Positions 35,503 through 45,212 of a DNA stretch of 64,000 bases are shown here, in pieces. The notes beneath the pieces were generated by a model, which had not been told where the DNA came from, searched no databases, and was given only the letters and a program-made list of their open reading frames with translations. The translations under genes were made by a program, and so were the position numbers. This stretch comes from Austropuccinia psidii (lineage: Eukaryota; Basidiomycota; Pucciniomycetes; Pucciniales; Sphaerophragmiaceae): NCBI GenBank assembly GCA_023105745.1, contig JALGQZ010000002.1:46660497-46724496 (forward strand), read 5' to 3'. Numbering within the stretch: the stretch's first letter is position 1; each line of letters begins with the position of its first letter.

Positions 35503-36287
35503 TTAAATTAATTAACTCATATTTGATTCTTTCTTTTCATTCATTTATATTCATTCCTCTCATTCATCAATTATGACCTTTTCATGATTTTATGATTTTT
35601 TATGATTTTCTATGAAATTTTCTCTCTCATCAATTTTCATCTCATTCATTTCATTCTTATGAAAATTGATTCTTTTTCCTTTCTTAATCATTGCTGACCA
35701 TTTCATCACTTCATTTTATTTTTATCAATCAAATTTTTTCTGTGTTCTTATTCAGGTTTTATCTAGGGATTATTGATTGGTTTAATTGATTGGATTATTC
35801 ATTGGGATTCATTTGGGTTATTGATTCAGGATTTATTGGATTTATTGACTTTGAACTCTCAAGATATTGAATTGATTTCTGAAGATTTTGAGCTGATTGA
35901 TTGATTCGTCAAGACTTGATTTCATATTGAAGACACTTATTGATTGATTATTGATTGAATATTGATTGATTATTGATTTCCTCAAGATTATTGATATTTG
36001 ATTGAATTGATTGTTGATTGATTGAATTTATTTGACTGTTGATTGAATTTGATTCCGCAAGATTTGAATTGATTCCTCAAGATTCATCAAGATTTATTGT
36101 GATTGATTTGGCCAAGCCTGATTATTCTTCTTAATACCATCAAGTTATTTGAATTTTTTTCATAATTCCAGTCGAGAATAGCCCCCCAGCAAAGAATACT
36201 AGATCCCAGAAAATTCCAGCTGTTCTCACTCCTACAGCAAGGGCTCCTCTTGACCGCACACCATCAGTTCATCAACTGAGTGCAAAT
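35503..36287 (+). other. D1 leader, rich in TTGATTGA-type repeats
   Basis: Non-coding, with many TTGATTGATT and TCAAGATT motifs between about 35750 and 36130. A splice-acceptor-like TTTTTCATAATTCCAG ends at 36171. The gag frame is open from there, so a leader exon may supply the Gag start. I could not identify the donor. Confidence 0.6.
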
Positions 36288-36305
36288 TTGGACAGAGGAC
36301 CACCA

Positions 36306-37526
36306 ATGGAAGGAGCAGCACCCTCAAGAAGAGGTGGAATGAAATCTAGAAGATCAAGATCCTTTTCTGGACTTTTGGGTGGCTACCCTGGCATGTCTGA
36401 AGGTGCAAGAGCAAGATTAGGGGAAGTTGAAGATGAAGAGGGGGAAGAGTCTGTGGAAGAGGAAGATTCTGGGGAAACTGAAGTGGCAGATGCCTTGGCA
36501 AATGCTCCAGAGGTGCCTCAGGGTTCTAATCTAGCCCTTTCTAGTCAACCTCTTGTCTCTCAAACTGATCCAAGTCTCCTCAAGATGATGGAGCAGATGA
36601 CTCAATTCATGGGACAACTCACTCAAGCAGTTGCCCCCAGGGACAATTCCAAAGCCCCTGCTTTCGAGACTCCATCCATGAAGGCACCTGATTCTTTTGA
36701 TGGTACTCAAGCTCATAAGTTGAGAGGATTTATCCAATCCTGTCAGCTAATTTTCCATAATGATCCAGCAAACTTCTTCTCTGACAGGAAGAAGGTTTTG
36801 TACTCAACTTCTTTTCTTACTGGTAGAGCTGGCAAATGGATTGAACCTTACCTCTCAAATATTTCCAATGAAGACCCTTCCTACCTCCTCAATAATTGGC
36901 CATTGTTTGAATCTCAATTATTCACTCTGTTTGGTGACCCCAATGAAGTCAGGAAAGCTGAACAAGAGTTGGACAATTTGAGGATGAAGGAAAGTGGTCA
37001 TGTTTCCTTGTACATAGCAGATTTCAGAAGCTTAATGTCAAGAATTGGAGATTGGGGGGAAAGAGCTTATATCCATGTTTACAGAAGAGGATTGGCATCA
37101 AGATTATTGGATCAGTTGGCTTCTCACCGTGGAACTTTTGATACTCTTCAAGAACTTATGGATGTCACTCTAGAATTAGACACAAGATATCATGAGAGGC
37201 AAAAGGAGAAGGGTGGCAATCAAGAAAAGAAGCCTCCAGTCAGTGGATCCAATCAGTCTAGGCCTCCTCAAAACTCTTTTCAAAAGAGGCCTCATCAGAA
37301 GAAGAATAAGAAGGGCAAGCAATTTCAATCTTCAAAGGACAAACCCCATGCTGCTCTCCTCAATAGGGACAATAAATTAATCGGTTCTGAAAAGGAGAGG
37401 AGGATTCAAGCAGGGTTATGTACTTATTGTGGTGGCAAGCACCCAATTGAAAAATGCTTCAAGAGACCTCAGAACAAGCCTGGGTCATCATCAGGAGGCT
37501 TCCCTAGCAAGCAGGGAAAAGCCTGA
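36306..37526 (+). CDS. gag: D1 Gag
   Basis: Structural Gag of a chromovirus-type Gypsy element. The first in-frame ATG is at 36306 (MEGAAPSRRGG), but the frame is open upstream to 36172 (NSPPAKNTRSQK, DRTPSVHQL), so the true N-terminus may come from a spliced leader exon. From 36306 the product is 406 residues. An acidic low-complexity stretch near residue 40 (DEEGEESVEEEDSG) is followed by a retrotransposon Gag domain (residues about 115-285: DSFDGTQAHKLRGFIQ, FLTGRAGKWIEPY, GHVSLYIADFRSL) and a CCHC knuckle CTYCGGKHPIEKC near the C-terminus. Stop is TGA 37524. Pol follows in the +1 frame with no gap. Confidence 0.88.
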   Translation: MEGAAPSRRGGMKSRRSRSFSGLLGGYPGMSEGARARLGEVEDEEGEESVEEEDSGETEVADALANAPEVPQGSNLALSSQPLVSQTDPSLLKMMEQMTQFMGQLTQAVAPRDNSKAPAFETPSMKAPDSFDGTQAHKLRGFIQSCQLIFHNDPANFFSDRKKVLYSTSFLTGRAGKWIEPYLSNISNEDPSYLLNNWPLFESQLFTLFGDPNEVRKAEQELDNLRMKESGHVSLYIADFRSLMSRIGDWGERAYIHVYRRGLASRLLDQLASHRGTFDTLQELMDVTLELDTRYHERQKEKGGNQEKKPPVSGSNQSRPPQNSFQKRPHQKKNKKGKQFQSSKDKPHAALLNRDNKLIGSEKERRIQAGLCTYCGGKHPIEKCFKRPQNKPGSSSGGFPSKQGKA

Positions 37527-40500
37527 GTGGGAACATGATGTGTTCAATGGTTCTCACTTATTTCCTTTAAGAGCACAATTGTGCACTCTGAATACTAGTG
37601 TCAAGAAATCTTTAAAATTTCTTATTTTCTCTTCTGTCTCTGATATTTTTTATAGTATTCTCATTGATTCTGGTGCTACAAACTCTTTTATTGCAAAGAA
37701 TTTTGTTCTCAAGTACTCATTGACTTTGTCAGAGCTCCCTGAAAAGATTCCTCTTTTCATTTTGGATTCTAATGAAGCCCCTGCCTTGTTCATCACCCAT
37801 TATACCAAGTGGGTAGTTGACTTGCCTTCCTTCCCAAGCTTTGAATGGGATTTCTTTATCATAGATTCACCCAAAGGAGAAGACCTGATATTGGGCTATG
37901 ATTTCCTTTACCATGTCAATCCCATTATTGATTGGAAAAATGGATTGATCACCTATGATTCTAATCATAAGGATTCTAGTGGTATTATTCCTTCTACTAG
38001 TAATGACTTAGCCACTGCTGTCAACAGTGTTGCTCTGGCTGGTGAACTTAAGACACCTTCCATCCCTTCTTCTGTCCATATCCCTTCCATAATTCCCTCT
38101 CAGTCATTACTTCCATCAAGAGATGAAGTCTTCAAAGAGATAAAGGATGTTGGAGAATATGTTGCCATATCTTCACTTCATCTCTTCCAAGGGGATATGG
38201 ACCTTCCTCCCTTATCTTTTCATGCATCCCGGGAGGAGCAGTGGGATGAGGAGGAAGAGCCAGAAGAAATTGAAACTGTGTTGAAGGTTGTTCCTCCTGC
38301 TTATCACCAATATTTGGATGTATTCTCCAAGGTGAAAGCAGAGAAACTTCCTCCACACCGCGCCTGTGATCACCATATCGAATTGGAGGGTCTTCTACCT
38401 CCAATTGGTGTTATCTACTCATTATCAAATCAAGAGTCAGAAACACTGCGGGCCTACATTTCAGAGAATGTAGAGAAAGGTTTCATTAGACCAAGCTCCT
38501 CTTCAACAGGAGCACCTGTCCTTTTTGTCAAGAAAAAGGATGGAGGTCTTCGTTTGTGTGTTGACTACCGCAAACTCAATGCTGTCACTAGGAAGAACAG
38601 ATACCCTGTTCCTCCTATGAACCAGCTTCTTACCGTATTCAACGGTTCCACTATCTTCTCCAAGATAGATTTGCGTGGTGCATATAACCTTCTGAGAATC
38701 AAAGAGGGGGATGAGCACTTAACTGCCTTTAGAACCAAATATGGCAGTTATGAGTATTTGGTCATGCCATTTGGTTTGACCATTGCTCCTGCTTCTTTCC
38801 AAAATCTAGTAAATGATATCTTTGCAGATTTTTTGGATGTGTTTGTTGTGGTTTATCTAGATGATATTATGGTCTTTTCCAGTTCTGAGGAGGAACATGT
38901 CAAACATGTGGCCTCTGTCCTCCAAAGACTGAGGGACAATAATCTGTTTGCCAAAGCCTCCAAGTGTGTATTCCATGCCTCAAGTGTGGAATACTTGGGC
39001 TATGTTGTTTCAAGTGATGGCCTCAAGATGGATTCTTCAAAAGTTCAGCAAATCCTCAATTGGCCGCAGCCCAGAAACATCAAGGCTCTTCAATCTTTTC
39101 TTGGCTTTGCCAATTTTTATCGATGTTTCATTAAGAATTATTCTAAAAAAATCACTTCTCTCACTTCCCTCCTTAAAAAAGATTCTCCCTTCATCTTCAA
39201 TGCGGAAGCTCTTAGTCAGTTTCAAGCACTCAAAGAAGCTTTCACCTCTGCTCCTATCTTATCTCATTTTAATCCTTCTCTACCTACTATAGTAGAGACT
39301 GATGCTTCTGATTATGCATTGGGCGCCGTACTGAGTCAGGTGAATGACTCTGGAAAGCATCCCATTGCATTTGATAGTCGCAAGCTCTTACCAGCTGAGC
39401 TCAACTATGAGATTCATGACAAGGAACTCCTTGGCATAGTTTGGGCTCTCAAGCGCTGGAGAGCATTTCTTCTTTCTCTTTCCAATCCTTTTGAGGTCTT
39501 GACAGACCACTCTTCCTTGCAATATTTCATGTCTTCCAAAGTTCTTACTCGTCGTCAGGCCCGTTGGGCTGAATTTCTCTCAGAATTTCATTTCACTATC
39601 ACTTACCGCCCAGGCAGGCTGGCCACTTTGCCAGATGCCTTGTCACGTCGGGACGACGTGTACCCAGAGAGGGGGGTGGACTTCATCAGCAAGAATCCTC
39701 ATAATTTTCATCAAATACTTAAGCAAGATGGAATTCAAGAGTCAAGATTCTTCTCAATCAAAGTGGAAATTTTCTCAGATTTAGTAGACAAGATTCAAAA
39801 AGAAGTATGGCAAGACAAAGACTATAAAGAAATACTCAAGCAACTAGCAAGAGGTGAATCAGTTCCAGATTATTCTCTTGAACCTCAAGCCAAGTTATTA
39901 TTATTCAAAGATAGAGTGGTAATCCCAAGCAATGAAGAGCTTCAACTCAATATTCTTCAAAAGCGTCATGACTCACCATTGGCTGGCCATCCTGGCCAGG
40001 AGAAGACCCTCAATCTCATCAAGAGGGATTTTTATTGGGCTGGCATGAATCAATTCATCAAGGACTATGTGTCCTCATGTCAGAAATGTTCAAGAAACAA
40101 GAACATTCATCACAAGAAGTTTGGATTACTCAAGCCTCTTTCAATTCCGTCTGGTCCTTGGAATTCATTATCAATGGAATTTATCACTCAATTGCCACTG
40201 TCCAACAACTTTGATTCAATTTTAGTAGTTGTGGACAGATTCTCAAAAATGGCAATCTTCATTCCAACTTATGGCACAATCACTGCTCTGGATTTAGCTC
40301 AAATCTTCATTAGTCATGTATTTTCCAAGCATGGACTCCCAGTCAGTATTGTGAGTGATAGAGGATCCTTATTTGTTTCATCATTCTGGACTCAATTGTG
40401 TCAGCAGCTCAAGATATCAAGAGATCTTTCAACTGCCTTTCACCCTGAAACAGATGGACAGACAGAGAGGGTAAATCAGATACTAGAACAGTACCTTCGG

Positions 40501-41274
40501 ATGTATGTCAACTATCATCAAGATGACTGGTACACCTGGCTCCCTCTGGCTGAATTTGCCTATAATAATGCAGAACATTCATCAACCAAGCAATCACCCT
40601 TTTTCACCATTTATGGAAGAAATCCCAGCTTTGACTCAATCCATATTTCTCAAGACTCACCTTCTGGAAAGTTATCAACAAAACTCCAATCAGTACAGCA
40701 AGTTGTCAAAGAAGAATTAGAGTCAGCAATAAGGAGATTCAAGAAGTATGCAGATAGAAATAGGGCAATTCCACCTGATTTCCAACCTGGGGACAAAGTA
40801 TGGCTAGCTTCCAAGAACATCAAGACAACAAGACCCACCAAGAAACTATCAGAAAGATGGTTGGGACCCTTTGAAGTTCTTAAGAAGATTGGCAGCCATG
40901 CATATCACCTCAAGTTGCCTCAGCAATGGAAGACAGTTCACCCTGTATTCCATGTGTCCTTATTAGAACCAGTCAAGCATTCAACTATCCCAAATCGTCA
41001 TCAATTTCCGCCACCACCAGTTTTAGTGGAAGAGCAAGAAGAATGGGAAGTGGCTCAGGTTCTGGACTCAAAACTCAAAAGAGGTAAATTATGGTATCTT
41101 GTAGAGTGGAAAGGATTCAGTGAAGACCCAGAAAGAACCACTTGGGAACCATCTTCCAACCTTACCAACTCACCAGACCTTGTCAAGGATTTTCACTCAT
41201 TGTATCCAGACAAGCCTGGTCCAAATACCTCAAGAGTTGGATTTATGGTGCTTGGTGGGGAGAAGAAGTTATGA
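37525..41274 (+). CDS. pol: D1 Pol: protease-RT-RNase H-integrase-chromodomain
   Basis: This frame is open from 37429, overlapping the gag end. Protease LIDSGATNSFI has its Asp at 37665. RT has VKKKDGGLRLCVDYRKLN, FGLTIAPASFQ and the catalytic YLDD at 38854-38865. RNase H has ETDASDYALGAVL and HDKELLGIVWAL. The integrase zinc region is HDSPLAGHPG..CQKC near 39967-40090. The integrase core has D at 40357 and E at 40465 (35 residues between), but the first acidic residue at 40177 is Glu (LSMEFITQLP) where Asp is expected. A canonical chromodomain lies near 41050-41190 (LWYLVEWKGFSEDPERTTWEP). There are no stops. Expression needs a shift out of gag at GCC-TGA-G. Confidence 0.9.
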   Translation, partial: EWEHDVFNGSHLFPLRAQLCTLNTSVKKSLKFLIFSSVSDIFYSILIDSGATNSFIAKNFVLKYSLTLSELPEKIPLFILDSNEAPALFITHYTKWVVDLPSFPSFEWDFFIIDSPKGEDLILGYDFLYHVNPIIDWKNGLITYDSNHKDSSGIIPSTSNDLATAVNSVALAGELKTPSIPSSVHIPSIIPSQSLLPSRDEVFKEIKDVGEYVAISSLHLFQGDMDLPPLSFHASREEQWDEEEEPEEIETVLKVVPPAYHQYLDVFSKVKAEKLPPHRACDHHIELEGLLPPIGVIYSLSNQESETLRAYISENVEKGFIRPSSSSTGAPVLFVKKKDGGLRLCVDYRKLNAVTRKNRYPVPPMNQLLTVFNGSTIFSKIDLRGAYNLLRIKEGDEHLTAFRTKYGSYEYLVMPFGLTIAPASFQNLVNDIFADFLDVFVVVYLDDIMVFSSSEEEHVKHVASVLQRLRDNNLFAKASKCVFHASSVEYLGYVVSSDGLKMDSSKVQQILNWPQPRNIKALQSFLGFANFYRCFIKNYSKKITSLTSLLKKDSPFIFNAEALSQFQALKEAFTSAPILSHFNPSLPTIVETDASDYALGAVLSQVNDSGKHPIAFDSRKLLPAELNYEIHDKELLGIVWALKRWRAFLLSLSNPFEVLTDHSSLQYFMSSKVLTRRQARWAEFLSEFHFTITYRPGRLATLPDALSRRDDVYPERGVDFISKNPHNFHQILKQDGIQESRFFSIKVEIFSDLVDKIQKEVWQDKDYKEILKQLARGESVPDYSLEPQAKLLLFKDRVVIPSNEELQLNILQKRHDSPLAGHPGQEKTLNLIKRDFYWAGMNQFIKDYVSSCQKCSRNKNIHHKKFGLLKPLSIPSGPWNSLSMEFITQLPLSNNFDSILVVVDRFSKMAIFIPTYGTITALDLAQIFISHVFSKHGLPVSIVSDRGSLFVSSFWTQLCQQLKISRDLSTAFHPETDGQTERVNQILEQYLRMYVNYHQDDWYTWLPLAEFAYNNAEHSSTKQSPFFTIYGRNPSFDSIHISQDSPSGKLSTKLQSVQQVVKEELESAIRRFKKYADRNRAIPPDFQPGDKVWLASKNIKTTRPTKKLSERWLGPFEVLKKIGSHAYHLKLPQQWKTVHPVFHVSLLEPVKHSTIPNRHQFPPPPVLVEEQEEWEVAQVLDSKLKRGKLWYLVEWKGFSEDPERTTWEPSSNLTNSPDLVKDFHSLYPDKPGPNTSRVGFMVLGGEKKL

Positions 41275-42025
41275 AAGTAAGTTCCTCTCCTGGCATGCAC
41301 CTTTAAGGGGGTATTCTACCCATATGTTGTTGTAAGCATCACCTTGGCCACTTTGTGAGCACTTGTCAATTCTTTGGACAGGTTCAGAAAGCATACAACA
41401 TCAATACCCTCCGATTTGGACCTTATCAAGATATGGCCCAATGTTTTCTTTCTTTATGTTTCATTTTCTTTCTTTATTATCTTTTCATTTTATGCCAATC
41501 ATCATAATTCAAGACATTCATTACTTCAAGTCATTTACGGCAATTCATTTCAGTAGTCATTTATGGCAATTCATTTCAGAAGGCATTTATGGCAATTTAT
41601 TTCAGTCTTATGGTGCTTGGTGGGGAGTGGAAGTTATGAAAGTAAGTTCCATCTCCTGGTATGCATCCCTGAGGGTTCTACTTCTTGTAAAACATCACCT
41701 TGGCCACTCTGTGAGCATCAAATGCTTGGTTTTCATCTTTCAGACACTTCTTGGCCAGAATCAAGCAGCTCACCACAAGAAGGACCAGCCATCAGGAATT
41801 TTTCTTTATTTCTTTCGTTACTCTCATTTTCTCTTATTCTTTCATTTTTCTTTCTTTCTTTACTTTTATAATTTTCTTTCTTTTATTTCTTTAAAGCAGC
41901 AGCATCCCCTTCCCAAATCATGTATTGGGAGGTTCCATTATCTTTTTTATTTTTTATTTTTTATTTTTTAGTAGTTATAAGAGTGGGGATAGAAGCCAAA
42001 CCAAACACAAACAAGGAAAAGGAAA
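41275..42025 (+). other. D1 3' non-coding region with a duplicated block of about 115 bp
   Basis: The end of pol and its 3' flank (41244-41360: ATGGTGCTTGGTGGGGAG..CATCACCTTGGCCACTTTGTGAGCA) recurs with changes at 41608-41722. The rest is T-rich (TTTCTTT, TATTTTTTATTTTT) and probably includes the 3' untranslated region of the opposite-strand gene at 42026-43164. The D1/D2 joint may lie here or at 43231. Confidence 0.6.
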
Positions 42026-43164
42026 CTAGTTATCTCTACCCAAGTCATCAAAAGTTCTCTGGAAGTCATTTATCAACTCATCCTCATACCAGGCAAATTT
42101 TGCAGCCATCTCTTCAGAAGCAGTACCTGGAATAGTCCTGTCATTGGCATACATAATCACCTCTCTGCTATTTCTATCAACCCTCCTGAACAATCTGGCC
42201 ACAGCATCTTGATTTTCACTAGCCGCATTGGGATCTTCTCTGGTAACCCGGATAGGCCAACGTTCTCTTCTTTGGAAGACTTGGGCGGCAGGAAACGGCA
42301 AAGGGGATAATCCATCTCTTCTTCTGCTGGAGCTGGCCACAGGTTGGAGTTGATGGGAGGTGGTTATGGGTGAGTTTCTAGGCTGTTGAACTGGTGATGG
42401 TCTTACTGCTGGAATCAAGGCAGGCCTGGTGGTATGGGAAGTAGTTGGTGAAGGAGGAGGAAGGGTTGTAGGAATAGAGGCAAGTATTGGTTGAAAGGTT
42501 CTTGGAGTACTGGGAATGACTTGACTTTGGAATCTGGTGTTGGCAAGAGGTTGAGAGGAGGAATTGCTGGATGGATCGCCACTTGAATGGGGAATAGCTT
42601 GAACTTCTTCACCATCCAGCTCATCACTTCCTTCAGCATCTGGATCTGATGGGGAATCAACAATTCTTCTTAGCTTCTTCACTACTTTCACCACTCCATC
42701 AGCATTGGTCCTTGAAATTGGAATTTCTGAGCTGTAGTGGATGGGCCTACCACCAATTGGAATGGACCCTCCAACATTAGTCCATCTGGCCACATCCCTC
42801 TGCCTGGAACCAGTAACTACATCAAGATATCAGCACCAATTCAATCAAAATATGCAAAGCACTCACATTGAGAAAATCCAGAAGTGGCATCAGGGGTAGG
42901 CTCCTCAAGAATGGGGAATTCCTGCCCATAAGGCCCATCCTTCCTACTCCACAAGTGTCTCTTGACCCGGGACAAAGTTGATCCGGTACGGCGGCATGGC
43001 TTCTTCCCAATAAAGCAGAAATGGCATTTTGACGATTGAGGATTGTAATGTTGAAAGCAATCCTTACCCCTGGCCAAACACTCAGTACCGGCAGGATCAA
43101 GAACTTCAACTGCTCTGAACCCATCATATGTTTGGGAGGGGTCAAAATGGCCAGAAGACGCCAT
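42026..43164 (-). CDS. Zn2Cys6-like protein gene with one intron, within the D composite
   Basis: Two exons on the minus strand (43164-42867 and 42816-42026) join in frame to 1089 nt, 362 residues. Start is ATG 43164 (MASSGHFDPSQTYDG). An upstream in-frame ATG at 43257 lies in D2 pol sequence and is not favoured. A cysteine cluster near residues 28-53 has the spacing C-x6-C-x10-C-x2-C-x6-C (CLARGKDCF, KCHFCFIGKKPC). This fits a fungal Zn(II)2Cys6 DNA-binding cluster with the first Cys, expected three residues earlier, replaced by Gly (AGTEC). A long Ser/Pro-rich middle and a charged, conserved-looking C-terminus (MYANDRTIPGTASEEMAAKF) follow. I recall near-identical hypothetical proteins as very abundant in A. 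psidii, suggesting it travels with repeats. Function is unknown. Confidence 0.7.
42817..42866 (-). other. Spliceosomal intron (50 nt) of the Zn2Cys6-like gene
   Basis: The donor is AAT|GTGAGT and the acceptor TTGATGTAG|TT, with a branch-like GCTGAT. Removal restores one frame across GFSQ-FTGSRQRD. Unspliced, the first frame ends within the intron. Confidence 0.8.
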
Positions 43165-43230
43165 GGAGGGAGAAGACAATCGACTGAAGACGCCAGAACC
43201 ATGAAGAATAGCCGGTGGCGGTGCAGAAAC

Positions 43231-44255
43231 AAAGACCTCCATCCTTTTTCTTGACAAAAAGGACAGGTGCTCCTGTTGAAGAGGAGCTTGGTCTAATGAA
43301 ACCTTTCTCTACATTCTCTGAAATGTAGGCCCGCAGTGTTTCTGACTCTTGATTTGATAATGAGTAGATAACACCAATTGGAGGTAGAAGACCCTCCAAT
43401 TTGATATGGTGATCACAGGCGCGGTGTGGAGGAAGTTTCTCTGCTTTCACCTTGGAGAATACATCCAAATATTGGTGATAAGCAGGAGGAACAACCTTCA
43501 ACACAGTTTCAAATTCTTCTGGCTCTTCCTCCTCATCCCACTGCTCCTCCAGGGATGCATGAAAAGATAAGGGAGGCAGGTCCATATCCCCTTGGAAGAG
43601 ATGAAGTGAAGATATGGCAACATATTCTCCAACATCCTTTATCTCTTTGAAGACCTCATCTCTTGATGGAAGTAATGACTGAGAGGGAATTATGGAAGGG
43701 ATATGGACAGAAGAAGGGTTGGAAGGTGTCTTAAGTTCACCAGCCAGAGCAACACTGTTGACAGTAGTGGCTAAGTCATTACTAGTAGAAGGAATAATAC
43801 CACTAGAATCCTTATGATTAGAATCATAGGTGATCAATCCATTTTTCCAATCAATAATGGGATTGAAATGGTAAAGGAAATCATAGCCCAATATCAGGTC
43901 TTCTCCCTTGGGTGAATCTATGATAAAAAAGTCCCATTCAAAGCTTGGGAAGGAAGGCAAGTCAACTACCCACTTGGTATAATGGGTGATGAACAAGGCA
44001 GGGGATTCATTGGAATCCAAAATGAAAAGAGGAATCTTTTCAGGGAGCTCTGACATAGTCAATGAGTACTTGAGAACAAAATTCTTTGCAATAAAAGAGT
44101 TTGTAGCACCAGAATCAATGAGAATACAATAAAAAATATCAGAGACAGAAGAGAAAATAAGAAACTTTAAAGATTTCTTGACACTAGTATTCAGAGTGCA
44201 CAATTGTGCTCTTGAAGGAAATAAGTGAGAACCATTGAACACATCATGATCCCCA
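43231..44255 (-). pseudogene. D2 Pol, protease and RT start only (truncated)
   Basis: Almost identical to D1 pol from its start (FNGSHLFPSRAQLC) through the protease (LIDSGATNSFI) to the RT motif PVLFVKKKDGGL, after which it diverges abruptly at about 43231. A 1-bp insertion next to the gag stop (GTGGGGAT against GTGGGAA in D1) changes the frame relation of gag and pol. RT catalytic motifs, RNase H and integrase are absent. Confidence 0.85.
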
Positions 44256-44256
44256 C

Positions 44257-45212
44257 TCAGGCTTTTCCCTGCTTGCTAGGGAAACCTCCTGATGATGACC
44301 CAGGCTTGTTCTGAGGTCTCTTGAAGCATTTTTCAATTGGGTGCTTGCCACCACAATAAGTACACAACCCTGCTTGAATCCTCCTCTCCTTTTCAGAACC
44401 GATTAATTTATTGTCCTTATTGAGGAGAGCAGCATGGGGTTTGTCCTTTGAAGATTGAAATTGCTTGCCCTTCTTATTCTTCTTCTGATGAGGCCTCTTT
44501 TGAAAAGAGTTTTGAGGAGGCCTAGACTGATTGGATCCACTGACTGGAGGCTTCTTTTCTTGATTGCCACCCTTTTCCTTTTGCCTCTCATGATATCTTG
44601 TGTCTAATTCTAGAGTGACATCCATAAGTTCTTGAAGAGTATCAAAAGTTCCACAGTGAGAAGCCAACTGATCCAATAATCTTGATGCCAATCCTCTTCT
44701 GTAAACATGGATATAAGCTCTTTCCCCCCAATCTCCAATTCTTGACATTAAGCTTCTGAAATCTGCTATGTACAAGGAAACATGACCACTTTCCTTCATC
44801 CTCAAATTGTCCAACTCTTGTTCAGCTTTCCTGACTTCATTGGGGTCACCAAACAGAGTGAATAATTGAGATTCAAACAATGGCCAATTATTGAGGAGGT
44901 AGGAAGGGTCTTCATTGGAAATATTTGAGAGGTAAGGTTCAATCCATTTGCCAGCTCTACCAGTAAGAAAAGAAGTTGAGTACAAAACCTTCTTCCTGTC
45001 AGAGAAGAAGTTTGCTGGATCATTATGGAAAATTAGTTGACAGGATTGGATAAATCCTCTCAACTTATGAGCTTGAGTACCATCAAAAGAATCAGGTGCC
45101 TTCATGGATGGAGTCTTGAAAGCAGGGGCTTTGGAATTGTCCCTGGGGGCAACTGCTTGAGTGAGTTGTCCCATGAATTGAGTCATCTGCTCCATCATCT
45201 TGAGGAGACTTG
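44257..45212 (-). pseudogene. D2 Gag, C-terminal part (split by element E)
   Basis: Matches D1 Gag from SLLKMMEQM to the CCHC knuckle and SKQGKA stop, with very few replacements. The N-terminal part lies beyond element E at 52811-53075. ACTTG at 45208-45212 is the target duplication. Confidence 0.88.
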
